Part shown: positions 7,821-16,684 of the stretch, in pieces
Numbering within the stretch: position 1 is the first letter of the stretch
How the letters are laid out: each line of letters begins with the position of its first letter
NCBI RefSeq assembly: GCF_947500975.1
Contig: NZ_CANMUE010000006.1
Span: forward strand, 62,001 to 126,000
Reading direction: 5' to 3'
Length of the DNA stretch: 64,000 bases
From: an uncultured Polaribacter sp.
GTDB taxonomy: Bacteria > Bacteroidota > Bacteroidia > Flavobacteriales > Flavobacteriaceae
Notes under the pieces: generated by a model
The model's database searches: none
The model's input: the letters and a program-made list of their open reading frames with translations, nothing else
Told to the model about the DNA's origin: nothing
Translations under genes and position numbers: made by a program

Positions 7821-10169
7821 TTGAAAATAATAAATTACATAAAACGTCATAAAATTAAAACAATATTCGTTTTTGTTTTGTTGATTTTTTATGCGTTCTG
7901 TTTGCCTAAAAATTTATTCACAAAACCAACATCTACAGTAATTACCAGTAATAACGATCAATTATTAGGCGCTTTAATTGCTGAAGATGGTCAATGGAGG
8001 TTTCCGCATAATAATTTAGTACCAGAGAAATTTAAAACTTGTTTAATTCAGTTTGAAGACGAATATTTTTATAGACATCCAGGATTTAATCCAATCTCAA
8101 TTCTAAATGCAATAAAACAAAATTTTAAAGCAGGAAAAGTAGTTAGAGGTGGAAGTACAATTACCCAACAAGTAATAAGGTTATCTAGAAACGACAGACC
8201 AAGAACTTATTTTGAAAAGTTAAAAGAATTAATTTTAGCAACTCGTTTAGAATTTAGAACAAGCAAAGAAAATATTTTAGCTTTATGGAGTTCAAATGCT
8301 CCTTTTGGAGGAAATGTTGTGAGTTTAGATGCTGCTTCTTGGCGATATTTTAAAAGAAAATCGTCAGATTTATCTTGGGCAGAATCTGCAACTTTAGCGG
8401 TTTTACCAAATGCACCTAACTTGATTTATCCTGGGAAAAATCAACAAAAATTATTAGCAAAAAGAAATCGATTGTTAAAAAAACTACTCACAAAAAAAGT
8501 GATAGATTCTTTAACATATGAGTTGTCTATTTTAGAAGAAGTGCCGAATAAACCATATGCCTTACCTCAAACTTCACCTCATTTATTACAAAAAATTCAC
8601 AAAGAAAAAAAAGGAGAATATGTAAAAACAACTATTGATAAAAGATTACAAAAATCTTCTAATCAAATTGTTAGTAATCATTATAATCAATTAAAAGAAA
8701 ATGAAATTCACAATGTTGCGGTTTTAATTTTAGATGTAAAAACGAAACAAGTTTTGAGTTATGTTGGTAACTCTCCAACTACAAAAAAACATCAAAAAGA
8801 TGTAGATATTATAGATAAACCAAGAAGTACAGGTAGTATTTTAAAGCCATTTTTATATGCTGCAATGTTAGATAATGGAGAGTTGTTGCCTGAAACTTTA
8901 GTGGCAGATGTGCCAACAAATCTTGGAAGCTATCAGCCAGAAAATTTTGATAAAAAATATGCAGGAGCAATATCTGCAAAATTGGCTTTGTCAAAGTCTT
9001 TAAATGTACCAACTGTAAGAATGTTACAAGAATTTGGTTTAGAAAAATTTTATCATTATTTACAAAAACTACAATTAAAAGATATTAAAAAGAGTGCTGG
9101 TCATTATGGTTTAACGTTGGCTTTAGGTGGGGCAGAAAGCAGCTTATGGGATTTATGTAAAAGCTATGCAGCACTTTCATCTACCGTAAATAATTATACA
9201 GAAAACTCAAGTAGATATTTTAAAAATGAGTTTGCTGAACTGAGTTTTTACGCGGATCAAAAACTTGATTTAGGAGAAAAGTCTTCAGAAAAAATAATTT
9301 TTGATGCGGCGTCAATCTATTTAACTTTTGAAAGTTTAAAAGATGTAAATAGACCAAATGCTGATGAAAATTGGGAGTTTTTTGATTCGTCAAAACAAAT
9401 TGCTTGGAAAACAGGAACCAGTTTTGGTTTTAGAGATGCTTGGGCAATTGGCACAACCAAAGATTATGTGGTTGGAGTTTGGGTTGGGAATGCAGATGGA
9501 GAGGGAAGACCAGGTTTGGTAGGTGTGCAAACAGCTGCGCCTATTTTATTTGATATTTTTGATAAATTACCAAAATCAGATTGGTTTGAAAAACCTTTTG
9601 ATGAAATGACGCAAGTAGAAATTTGTACTAAAAGCGGTTTTAGAGCAACTGAAATTTGCGAAGAAAAAAAAAATGAATACATTCAAAATGCTGGGTTAAA
9701 AACAAAACCTTGTCCTTTTCATATTTTAATAAATGTAGATGCATCAGAAAATTATCAAGTAAATACTTCTTGTGAGGATTTTGAGAATATTAAACAGAAA
9801 TCTTGGTTTGTTTTACCACCTTTAATGGAATATTATTACAAGGATAAAAACCCGTTTTATAAAAGTTTACCTAAGTTTAGATATGATTGTTTGGGTGAAG
9901 TTAAAAATGCAATGAAATTTTTATATCCTACAGAAAAAAGCGCCATTTTTTTACCCAAAGATTTTGATGGGAAAAAGAATGAGCTCATTTTAAAAGTGGC
10001 ACATTCTAACAAAGAAGTAAGTTTGTTTTGGTCAATAAACAATACTTTTTTAGGAACTACAAAGGGGCTACATGAGTTTGCAATAAAACCGACCTTAGGA
10101 AAGTATATAATTACAGTTACAGATAGTTTTGGTAAAGAAATTCATCAAGAAATAGAAATAAAAGAATAA
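7821..10169 (+). CDS. pbpC: Penicillin-binding protein 1C (glycosyltransferase/transpeptidase)
   Basis: 782 residues. Membrane anchor at about 13-28. The GT51 transglycosylase domain (about 60-230) has EDEYFYRHPGFN with catalytic Glu79 and the GGSTITQQ motif at 110-117. The transpeptidase domain has SILK (Ser339-Lys342), SLN in SKSLNVPTVR and KTGTSFGFRDAW. The C-terminal part, from about residue 600, fits the BiPBP_C beta domain typical of PBP1C. The start is TTG 7821; there is no in-frame ATG before the conserved region, and this start gives a sensible cytoplasmic tail plus anchor. It follows the A2M gene by 90 bp, across a REP-like hairpin. Role: peptidoglycan polymerisation, probably repair. 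Confidence 0.94.
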   Translation: MKIINYIKRHKIKTIFVFVLLIFYAFCLPKNLFTKPTSTVITSNNDQLLGALIAEDGQWRFPHNNLVPEKFKTCLIQFEDEYFYRHPGFNPISILNAIKQNFKAGKVVRGGSTITQQVIRLSRNDRPRTYFEKLKELILATRLEFRTSKENILALWSSNAPFGGNVVSLDAASWRYFKRKSSDLSWAESATLAVLPNAPNLIYPGKNQQKLLAKRNRLLKKLLTKKVIDSLTYELSILEEVPNKPYALPQTSPHLLQKIHKEKKGEYVKTTIDKRLQKSSNQIVSNHYNQLKENEIHNVAVLILDVKTKQVLSYVGNSPTTKKHQKDVDIIDKPRSTGSILKPFLYAAMLDNGELLPETLVADVPTNLGSYQPENFDKKYAGAISAKLALSKSLNVPTVRMLQEFGLEKFYHYLQKLQLKDIKKSAGHYGLTLALGGAESSLWDLCKSYAALSSTVNNYTENSSRYFKNEFAELSFYADQKLDLGEKSSEKIIFDAASIYLTFESLKDVNRPNADENWEFFDSSKQIAWKTGTSFGFRDAWAIGTTKDYVVGVWVGNADGEGRPGLVGVQTAAPILFDIFDKLPKSDWFEKPFDEMTQVEICTKSGFRATEICEEKKNEYIQNAGLKTKPCPFHILINVDASENYQVNTSCEDFENIKQKSWFVLPPLMEYYYKDKNPFYKSLPKFRYDCLGEVKNAMKFLYPTEKSAIFLPKDFDGKKNELILKVAHSNKEVSLFWSINNTFLGTTKGLHEFAIKPTLGKYIITVTDSFGKEIHQEIEIKE

Positions 10170-10288
10170 TATATGCATCTTTTCTTCGGAGAACTAATTC
10201 CATTTTATCTAAAAAATTAAAGCAAATTATTCTTCATTTTTATTAATAATAAAAGACTTTTTTAAATGCGTGCTTTGTGTAAATCTTT

Positions 10289-10322
10289 AGACTTTTCTTA
10301 ACATAAAAATGTCTTTTTTTCT
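10289..10322 (+). terminator. Weak possible terminator after pbpC
   Basis: AGAC...GTCT arms with A/T pairing inside (one T-T mismatch) are followed by a run of seven T. The stem is weak and AT-rich, so this is tentative. The rest of 10170-10424 holds no recognisable gene and no exact TAnnTTTG box. Confidence 0.3.
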
Positions 10323-10424
10323 TCATATTTGTCAGCTGTAAAATCCATTTTTGTAGTTTGATGATATTTTAAGTCGTTAAATGATTATTTTTATGAATAA
10401 TTTTTAATGATTTTAATTTTTAAG

Positions 10425-11267
10425 ATGAAGATATATCCCATAGAAACAGGTAATTTTAAATTAGACGGAGGTGCAATGTTTGGTGTTGTACCAAAAACTA
10501 TTTGGCAAAAAACCAATCCTGCAGATGTTAATAATTTAATTGATATGAGCATGCGTTGTATGCTTATTGAAGATGGTAGTCGTTTAATTTTAATTGATAC
10601 TGGTTTAGGAAATAAACAATCAGATAAATTTTTTGGTTATTATTATTTGTTTGGAAATTTCTCTTTAGATTCTTCCTTAAAAAAACATGGTTTTCATAGA
10701 GATGATATTACTGATGTTTTTTTAACACATTTACATTTTGATCATTGTGGAGGTGTTATACAAAGAAATGCAGATGGTTTGTTAATTCCTGCTTTTAAAA
10801 ATGCCAAAGTTTGGTCTAATGACAATCACTGGAAATGGGCAACAGAACCAAATCCAAGAGAAAAAGCATCGTTTTTAAAAGAAAATATCAATCCTATAAA
10901 AGAAAATGGACAGTTGAATTTTATTCACAGAAATGCCAAAGATCTAATTGGCTTTGATGTGCTTTTTATGGATGGGCACACAGAAAAACAAATGCTACCA
11001 AAAATTACTTATCAAGATAAAACCATCGTTTTTATGGCAGATTTATTGCCAACAATTGGGCATATACCTTTGCCTTATGTTATGGGTTATGATACAAGAC
11101 CTTTGCTAACCATTAAAGAAAAAGCAGCGTTTTTAAATGAAGCTGCCAACAATAATTATTACTTGTTTTTAGAGCATGATGCGTACAATGAAATTTGTAC
11201 TGTAAAACATACAGAAAAAGGAGTTAGATTAAAACAAACACATAAATTTACAGAAATATTTAATTAA
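10425..11267 (+). CDS. Metallo-beta-lactamase-fold hydrolase
   Basis: 280 residues from ATG 10425, the start I prefer to ATG 10407 because MKIYPIETGNFKLDGG is the expected beginning of the domain. The dinuclear metal motif THLHFDHCGG (HxHxDH) is present; later ligands are likely His in FMDGHTE, Asp in FMADLLP and His in LEHDAYN. This is the N-acyl-homoserine-lactonase/glyoxalase II-like branch, but the fold covers many hydrolases and the substrate cannot be stated. No signal peptide, so cytoplasmic. The subtilisin-like gene begins 13 bp downstream, so the two are probably co-transcribed. Confidence 0.85.
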   Translation: MKIYPIETGNFKLDGGAMFGVVPKTIWQKTNPADVNNLIDMSMRCMLIEDGSRLILIDTGLGNKQSDKFFGYYYLFGNFSLDSSLKKHGFHRDDITDVFLTHLHFDHCGGVIQRNADGLLIPAFKNAKVWSNDNHWKWATEPNPREKASFLKENINPIKENGQLNFIHRNAKDLIGFDVLFMDGHTEKQMLPKITYQDKTIVFMADLLPTIGHIPLPYVMGYDTRPLLTIKEKAAFLNEAANNNYYLFLEHDAYNEICTVKHTEKGVRLKQTHKFTEIFN

Positions 11268-11280
11268 GATAAAAGATATT

Positions 11281-12921
11281 ATGAGAGTTATAAAACCAGT
11301 TTTTTATACAGTAATTGCAGCTATTTCACTAGCAAGTTGTAAATCAATTAGTTCAATTCCAGTACCAAAAAGTACAGATACTGTTGTGAATGTAGTTGCA
11401 AAAAAAGCACGATTAACCGATGAAGAAAATAAGTTTTGGGGTCATGCAGATTTAGCAACAGACTCTATACCAGGTATGAGTGTAGAAAAAGCTTACAAGT
11501 TTTTAGAAGGTAAAACAAGTACAGAAGTTATTGTGGGTGTTGTAGATTCTGGAACAGATTTAACGCATGAAGATTTAAAAGATGTTGCTTGGGTTAATAA
11601 AAAGGAAATTGCTGGTAATGGAATTGATGACGATAAGAATGGTTATACTGATGATATAAACGGGTGGAACTTTTTAGGAAGTATTTATAAAGAAAACTCT
11701 GAGTTGAATAGAATTGTTGCAAATCCTTCGATAACAAATGAAGAGGAAGCTAAAGCAGCAAAAGAAGCTTATGATAAAAAAGTTGATGAAGCAAAAAACA
11801 CCAAATTAAGGTATGAGCAAATTTTACAAAGTGTTACAAATGCAGATGAAGCTATTTCAAAAGAATTAAAAAAGACGGATTATACTACAGAAGAGCTTTT
11901 AGCTATTGAAACAGAAGATGCTTCTTTGCAAAGAAACCTAGATATGGCAAAACAAATGTTTGCCTTTGGATTACCATCTTTAAAAGCAGCCAAAAAAGAA
12001 CTTACAAAGTTAGTTACAGATGCGGCTAATTTATTAAATGGAGAAGCTTTAAAGAAAGATTATAGAAGTGTGCTTGGAGATGACCCAAATACAATGGATG
12101 TAAAGGTTTATGGAGATAATAAATCAGGTCATTCAATAAAAGACGAAGCTCATGGAACTCATGTTTCTGGTATTATTGCTGCAACAAGAAACAATGAAAA
12201 AGGTATGAACGGAGTTGCAAATAATGTAAAAATAATGGCAATCAGAGCAGTTCCTGATGGAGATGAATATGATAAAGATGTTGCTTTAGGAATACGTTAT
12301 GCAGTAGATAATGGTGCAAAAGTGATTAATACAAGTTTTGGAAAAGGATATTCTCCTAAAAAAGAATGGGTGTATGAAGCAATAAAATATGCTGCTTCTA
12401 AAGATGTTTTAATTGTTAATGCTGCCGGAAATGATGGAAAAAATATTGATATAGAAAAAACGTTTCCAAATGATTCTAAAGATTTAAGAACAGAGATCTC
12501 TGATAATGTTTTAACAATCGGAGCAATAAGTTCTAATTATAATGAAAATTTACCAGCGTCGTTTTCTAATTACGGAAAAATAAATGTAGATATTTTTGCG
12601 CCAGGAGTTCAAATATATTCTACAACTCCAGAAAACGAATATAATAGTTTTAGCGGTACTTCTATGGCAGCACCTTCTACAGCAGGTGTTGCAGCTTTAA
12701 TACGTTCTTATTATCCAAAATTAAGCGCAACTCAAGTAAAGTATATTATTATGAATTCGGGTACATTTATTAATTTTAAAGTATTAAAACCAGGATCTAA
12801 ATCTAGAACAAATCCTGCAGGAGAAATGGTTCCTTTTTCTGAATTATCTGTTACTGGTAGAGTAGTAAATGCTTACAATGCTATTAAAATGGCAGACCAA
12901 ATGATAAAAGGAAAAAAATAA
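11281..12921 (+). CDS. Subtilisin-like (S8) serine protease lipoprotein
   Basis: 546 residues with lipoprotein signal ending LASC (Cys20). The catalytic triad is complete: Asp89 in VVDSGTDLTHEDL, His291 in AHGTHVSGIIAA, Ser461 in SGTSMAAPSTAGVAAL; the oxyanion Asn is N384 in NAAGNDG. The Asp-to-His distance is about 200 residues, against roughly 30-60 in classical subtilisins. The extra material (about 140-265) is highly charged and helix-prone, rich in Glu, Lys and Ala. No prodomain of usual size and no type IX sorting domain is seen, so it is probably membrane-anchored through lipid. It lies between the MBL hydrolase and the M1 peptidase. Confidence 0.93.
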   Translation: MRVIKPVFYTVIAAISLASCKSISSIPVPKSTDTVVNVVAKKARLTDEENKFWGHADLATDSIPGMSVEKAYKFLEGKTSTEVIVGVVDSGTDLTHEDLKDVAWVNKKEIAGNGIDDDKNGYTDDINGWNFLGSIYKENSELNRIVANPSITNEEEAKAAKEAYDKKVDEAKNTKLRYEQILQSVTNADEAISKELKKTDYTTEELLAIETEDASLQRNLDMAKQMFAFGLPSLKAAKKELTKLVTDAANLLNGEALKKDYRSVLGDDPNTMDVKVYGDNKSGHSIKDEAHGTHVSGIIAATRNNEKGMNGVANNVKIMAIRAVPDGDEYDKDVALGIRYAVDNGAKVINTSFGKGYSPKKEWVYEAIKYAASKDVLIVNAAGNDGKNIDIEKTFPNDSKDLRTEISDNVLTIGAISSNYNENLPASFSNYGKINVDIFAPGVQIYSTTPENEYNSFSGTSMAAPSTAGVAALIRSYYPKLSATQVKYIIMNSGTFINFKVLKPGSKSRTNPAGEMVPFSELSVTGRVVNAYNAIKMADQMIKGKK

Positions 12922-12968
12922 CTTAAAAAAAGTTGAGTATATTTAACGAAAATAATAAATCAATAAAG

Positions 12969-14810
12969 ATGAGAAAATTACTTTTTTTAGGGTTATCATT
13001 AGTAATGATGGTGTCTTGTGCGCAAACTAAAGGTACAATTCAAGATGTAAAAGCAACAACAACTAACAATGGTTATTGGCAGCAACATGTAGATTATACT
13101 ATGGATATTGATATGAATGTAAATAATTATCAATATAAAGGAAAACAAAAATTAGTTTACACAAATAATTCGCCTGATGAATTAAGTAAAGTATTTTATC
13201 ATTTATATTTTAATGCTTTTCAACCAGGTTCTCAAATGGATGCTCGTTCTTTAAATATTAAAGACCCAAGTGCTAAAATTGGAGATAGAATAGGAAAATT
13301 AAATCCAGATGAAATAGGTTATATAAAGGTAAGTTTATTAAAACAAAATGGTGTTGCTGTTGCATTTGAAACAGTAGGTACAATTTTAGAAGTTACTTTA
13401 AATGCTCCAATTAAATCTGGAGAAAGTGTAACTTTTGATATGGATTTTGATGCTCAAGTTCCTGTTCAAATTCGTAGATCTGGTAGAAATAGTAAAGAAA
13501 ATGTTGCTTTATCTATGTCTCAATGGTATCCTAAAATGGCAGAATATGATTTTGAAGGATGGCATACGCCACCATATATTGCTAGAGAATTTCATGGTGT
13601 TTGGGGAGATTTTGATGTAACCATTCATATCGATAAAAATTACACAGTTGGTGGTACAGGATATTTACAAAATCCGCAAGAAATTGGTCATGGCTATGAA
13701 GATAAAACTAAGCCTTTAAATGTACCAAAAACAGCTAAATTATCTTGGCATTTTAAAGCCCCAAATGTACACGATTTTACTTGGGCTGCTGATAGTGAGT
13801 ATAATCATGATATTTTAAAAATGGAAAATGGTATTGATTTACATTTTTTATATAAGAAAACTTTAGATGAAAAATTTTTAAAAAATTGGAAAGACTTACA
13901 GCCAAAAACAGCAGAGTTAATGACCTATTTTTCTGAAAATGTTGGTCAATATCCATACAAACAATATTCAGTTATACAAGGTGGAGATGGCGGTATGGAA
14001 TATGCAATGTCTACTCTAATTACGGGTCAAAGAAGTTTTGGGAGTTTATTTGGTGTTACAGCTCATGAAATGGCACATACTTGGTTTCAGTTTTTATTAG
14101 CATCAAATGAAAGCTTACATCCTTGGATGGATGAAGGTTTTACTTCTTATATGTCAGGAAAAGCATCACATAAAATTTTGAAAAAAGGTGATGGAAACCC
14201 AAATACTGGTCCTTATAGAGGATATAATTATGTTATCAAAAATAATATAGAAGAACCTTTAACAACCCACGCAGATAGATATAATTTAAATACAGCTTAT
14301 AGTGTTGCAAGTTATGTTAAGGGAAGTATATTTTTATCGCAATTAGAGTATATTATTGGTGCTGAAAATACTGCAAAAGGAATTAAAAAATACTTTACAG
14401 ATTTTAGTTTTAAGCACCCAACGCCAAATGATATAAAACGTTCTATGGAAAAAGTTTCGGGTATTCATTTAGATTGGTATTTAAATGAATGGACGCAAAC
14501 AACACATACTATAGATTATGGTATAAAATCTGTTGATGGAAAAACAATTACTTTAGAAAGAATTGGTAAAATGCCAATGCCTATAGATTTAGAAGTTGTG
14601 TATACAGATGGAAGTACAGAAAACTTCAACATTCCTTTAAGAATGATGAGAGGAGCAAAGCCAACATCAGCAACTATTATTGAAGATTGGGGTTGGGCAA
14701 TGCCAACGTATTCTTTTACTGTTGGTAAAGGTGTAAAATCTGTTAGTATTGATAAAAGTTTGTTAATGGCAGATATAAATTTAGAAAATAATTCTTTTGA
14801 AGTAAAATAA
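12969..14810 (+). CDS. M1-family metallopeptidase lipoprotein
   Basis: 613 residues from ATG 12969; the upstream TTG at 12933 would put 12 residues before a good lipoprotein signal (MRKLLFLGLSLVMMVSC, Cys17). The zinc site is HEMAH from about residue 366, with the third ligand Glu in WMDEGFTSYMSG, and the M1 exopeptidase motif appears as GGMEYAM. The N-terminal saddle-like beta domain covers about 30-260. Family role: aminopeptidase trimming of peptides, here in the envelope. It follows the S8 protease by 47 bp, so the two could act in sequence on peptides. Confidence 0.92.
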   Translation: MRKLLFLGLSLVMMVSCAQTKGTIQDVKATTTNNGYWQQHVDYTMDIDMNVNNYQYKGKQKLVYTNNSPDELSKVFYHLYFNAFQPGSQMDARSLNIKDPSAKIGDRIGKLNPDEIGYIKVSLLKQNGVAVAFETVGTILEVTLNAPIKSGESVTFDMDFDAQVPVQIRRSGRNSKENVALSMSQWYPKMAEYDFEGWHTPPYIAREFHGVWGDFDVTIHIDKNYTVGGTGYLQNPQEIGHGYEDKTKPLNVPKTAKLSWHFKAPNVHDFTWAADSEYNHDILKMENGIDLHFLYKKTLDEKFLKNWKDLQPKTAELMTYFSENVGQYPYKQYSVIQGGDGGMEYAMSTLITGQRSFGSLFGVTAHEMAHTWFQFLLASNESLHPWMDEGFTSYMSGKASHKILKKGDGNPNTGPYRGYNYVIKNNIEEPLTTHADRYNLNTAYSVASYVKGSIFLSQLEYIIGAENTAKGIKKYFTDFSFKHPTPNDIKRSMEKVSGIHLDWYLNEWTQTTHTIDYGIKSVDGKTITLERIGKMPMPIDLEVVYTDGSTENFNIPLRMMRGAKPTSATIIEDWGWAMPTYSFTVGKGVKSVSIDKSLLMADINLENNSFEVK

Positions 14811-14834
14811 TTATTTAAGTAAAAATATAATTTT

Positions 14835-14870
14835 TAAAAAAGGTGAAGTTGAAAAAATTTCGCCTTTTTT
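14835..14870. terminator. Bidirectional terminator between M1 peptidase and LysE-type gene
   Basis: AAAAAAGGTGAA (from 14835) pairs with TTCGCCTTTTTT (to 14870), allowing one G-U pair, with a run of T on each strand. It separates two convergent genes and overlaps the last bases of the minus-strand gene. Confidence 0.75.
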
Positions 14871-15537
14871 AATGAATCAAATCATTTATTTTTTCATTAG
14901 GTATAAAACCTTTTAGCATTAAAATAACACCAAAAACAATTAAAATAATACCCATAATTTTTTTAATTCTATAAATTACAGCAGGTGTCATTTTATTTTT
15001 TAATTGTTTTGCTAAAAATATTTTACCTAAATCAGTAACAAAATAGCCCAAAATTATTACAGCAAAATACCAAAATATGGCAGTTTGATTCATTTTTAAA
15101 CTAGGAGCAATTACCAAAACGGTACCAAGCCAAAAAGCTAAAACACCAATATTTATAAAGTTTAAGAAGTATCCTTTAAAAAATAATTTTAAGTAGTTGT
15201 TTTTTATAATTGGTACTTCAATAGTTTTTGCAGTATTTAAACTTTCTTTTTTGTTTTCTTTGTCAAAATAAGTGATTAAGCCATAAATAATCATTACTAA
15301 ACCGCCAATAAAAAATAATCTAGGATCGTCTTTTATTTTTTCTAACAAAGATCTACTTCCGTAATAAGCAATTAAAATAAAGGAAATATCACCTAAAATT
15401 ACACCTAAATCAAATGCAATTGCAGCTCTAGCACCTTTTAAAATACTGGTTTGAATCAGCATAAAAAATACAGGGCCAAGCATAAAAGCCATAAAAAAAC
15501 CAATAAGAAAGGCGTTTTTAAAATCGTAAATATCCAT
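14869..15537 (-). CDS. LysE/RhtB-family amino-acid exporter-like membrane protein
   Basis: 222 residues with about six membrane segments. The N-terminal block FLIGFFMAFMLGPVFFMLIQ plus ARAAIAFDLGVILGD is the LysE/RhtB signature (usual length 200-230). Family role: export of amino acids across the inner membrane; the substrate cannot be read. It lies 90 bp downstream of the PaaE-like gene on the same strand and may have its own promoter. The CGAATTCTAA motif occurs 30 bp before its start. Convergent with the M1 peptidase gene. Confidence 0.85.
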   Translation of the reverse strand: MDIYDFKNAFLIGFFMAFMLGPVFFMLIQTSILKGARAAIAFDLGVILGDISFILIAYYGSRSLLEKIKDDPRLFFIGGLVMIIYGLITYFDKENKKESLNTAKTIEVPIIKNNYLKLFFKGYFLNFINIGVLAFWLGTVLVIAPSLKMNQTAIFWYFAVIILGYFVTDLGKIFLAKQLKNKMTPAVIYRIKKIMGIILIVFGVILMLKGFIPNEKINDLIH

Positions 15538-15566
15538 TTAGTAAAATTAGGGATAATATTTTTGAT

Positions 15567-15576
15567 TTAGAATTCG
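15567..15576 (-). promoter_or_regulatory. CGAATTCTAA motif copy (minus strand)
   Basis: The forward strand reads TTAGAATTCG. Same 10-mer and same orientation toward the downstream gene as the copies before the A2M gene and ricT. Unlike those, no TAnnTTTG box follows about 30 bp downstream. Confidence 0.3.
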
Positions 15577-15627
15577 GTTTTACGCAAACAAACGAAACAA
15601 TTATATTTTTAAATTATAAAAGAAATT

Positions 15628-16674
15628 TTAAACGTCATCAAAATCAATGGTAATTTTTGGTGTGGTAGGGTGTGCCTGACATGTTAAAATAAAACCGTCG
15701 GCTATTTCTCCTTCTGTTAAAATAGAATTTTTAACCATTACGGCTTTTCCTTCAGTAACTTTTCCTAAACAAGAACTACAAACTCCACCTTGGCATGAAT
15801 AAGGTGCGTCTATATCATTACGTAAACTTGCTGCTAAAATATCATCAGTTTGAGACATAACAAATGTAGAAGTTTCATCATCTAATAAAACAGTTATTTC
15901 TGTGGTTCCTTCTTTAATTTCTGATTTTGCTTCTTCATCTACTGAACTTGTAAATAGCTCAAAATGAATATTTTCTTTCGGAATTTTATTACTTTCTAAA
16001 GATTTAGAAACTTCTTTAATCATTTCTTCTGGACCACATAAAAAAGCGGTATCAAAAGAAGTTTCTTTGTACATATTTTTTACAAAGTAATTGGTAACAT
16101 TTTGGTCTATTCTACCTCTTAATTGATTTTTAACCTCTTCTCTACTAAAGATATAGTGTAGTTTAAATCTATCTGAAAACAATTCTTTTAAAGAATTTAA
16201 TTCGCTATAAAAAATAGTGTCAGCAACAGTTTTATTTCCGAAAATTAAAGTAAAATTAGAAGTTGTTTCAGTTTCTAAAACCGATTTCATCATCGATAAT
16301 ATTGGTGTAATTCCGGAGCCAGCAGCAAAACCAATGTAATTTTTGTTGGGTTCAGAATTTAATAAAAATCGTCCTTCAGGTGCAGAAACTTCAATTTCAT
16401 CACCAGTTTTTAAATCAGAAGTTGCAAAAACAGAAAATAGTCCATTTTCAACAGCTTTTATAGCTACTCTAATTTCTCCACTTTTAGGAGTTGAACAAAT
16501 AGAATATGCTCTTCTAATTTCTTCGCCATTAATTACTTTTTGTAAAGTAATATATTGACCAGCTGTAAAATTAAAATCAGCTTTTAAATTTTGAGGTATG
16601 TCTAATAAAACAGAAACCGCGGTTGCGGTTTCTTGTTTAACTTCTTGTATGTTTACTTTGTGAAATGTTGCCAT
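15628..16674 (-). CDS. PaaE-like NAD(P)H:ferredoxin-type reductase (FAD + 2Fe-2S)
   Basis: 348 residues, three domains in order: FAD-binding barrel (about 5-105, RAYS motif at 55-58), NAD(P)-binding domain (about 110-240, GSGITPILSMM and FLCGPEEMI) and a C-terminal plant-type 2Fe-2S ferredoxin domain with Cys294, Cys299, Cys302 and Cys332. This is the architecture of the reductase subunit of phenylacetyl-CoA epoxidase (PaaE) and related oxygenase reductases. No other paa or oxygenase genes are nearby; the upstream neighbour is asd, 10 bp away. The electron acceptor is therefore unknown. Confidence 0.88.
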   Translation of the reverse strand: MATFHKVNIQEVKQETATAVSVLLDIPQNLKADFNFTAGQYITLQKVINGEEIRRAYSICSTPKSGEIRVAIKAVENGLFSVFATSDLKTGDEIEVSAPEGRFLLNSEPNKNYIGFAAGSGITPILSMMKSVLETETTSNFTLIFGNKTVADTIFYSELNSLKELFSDRFKLHYIFSREEVKNQLRGRIDQNVTNYFVKNMYKETSFDTAFLCGPEEMIKEVSKSLESNKIPKENIHFELFTSSVDEEAKSEIKEGTTEITVLLDDETSTFVMSQTDDILAASLRNDIDAPYSCQGGVCSSCLGKVTEGKAVMVKNSILTEGEIADGFILTCQAHPTTPKITIDFDDV

Positions 16675-16684
16675 TAAATATGTT

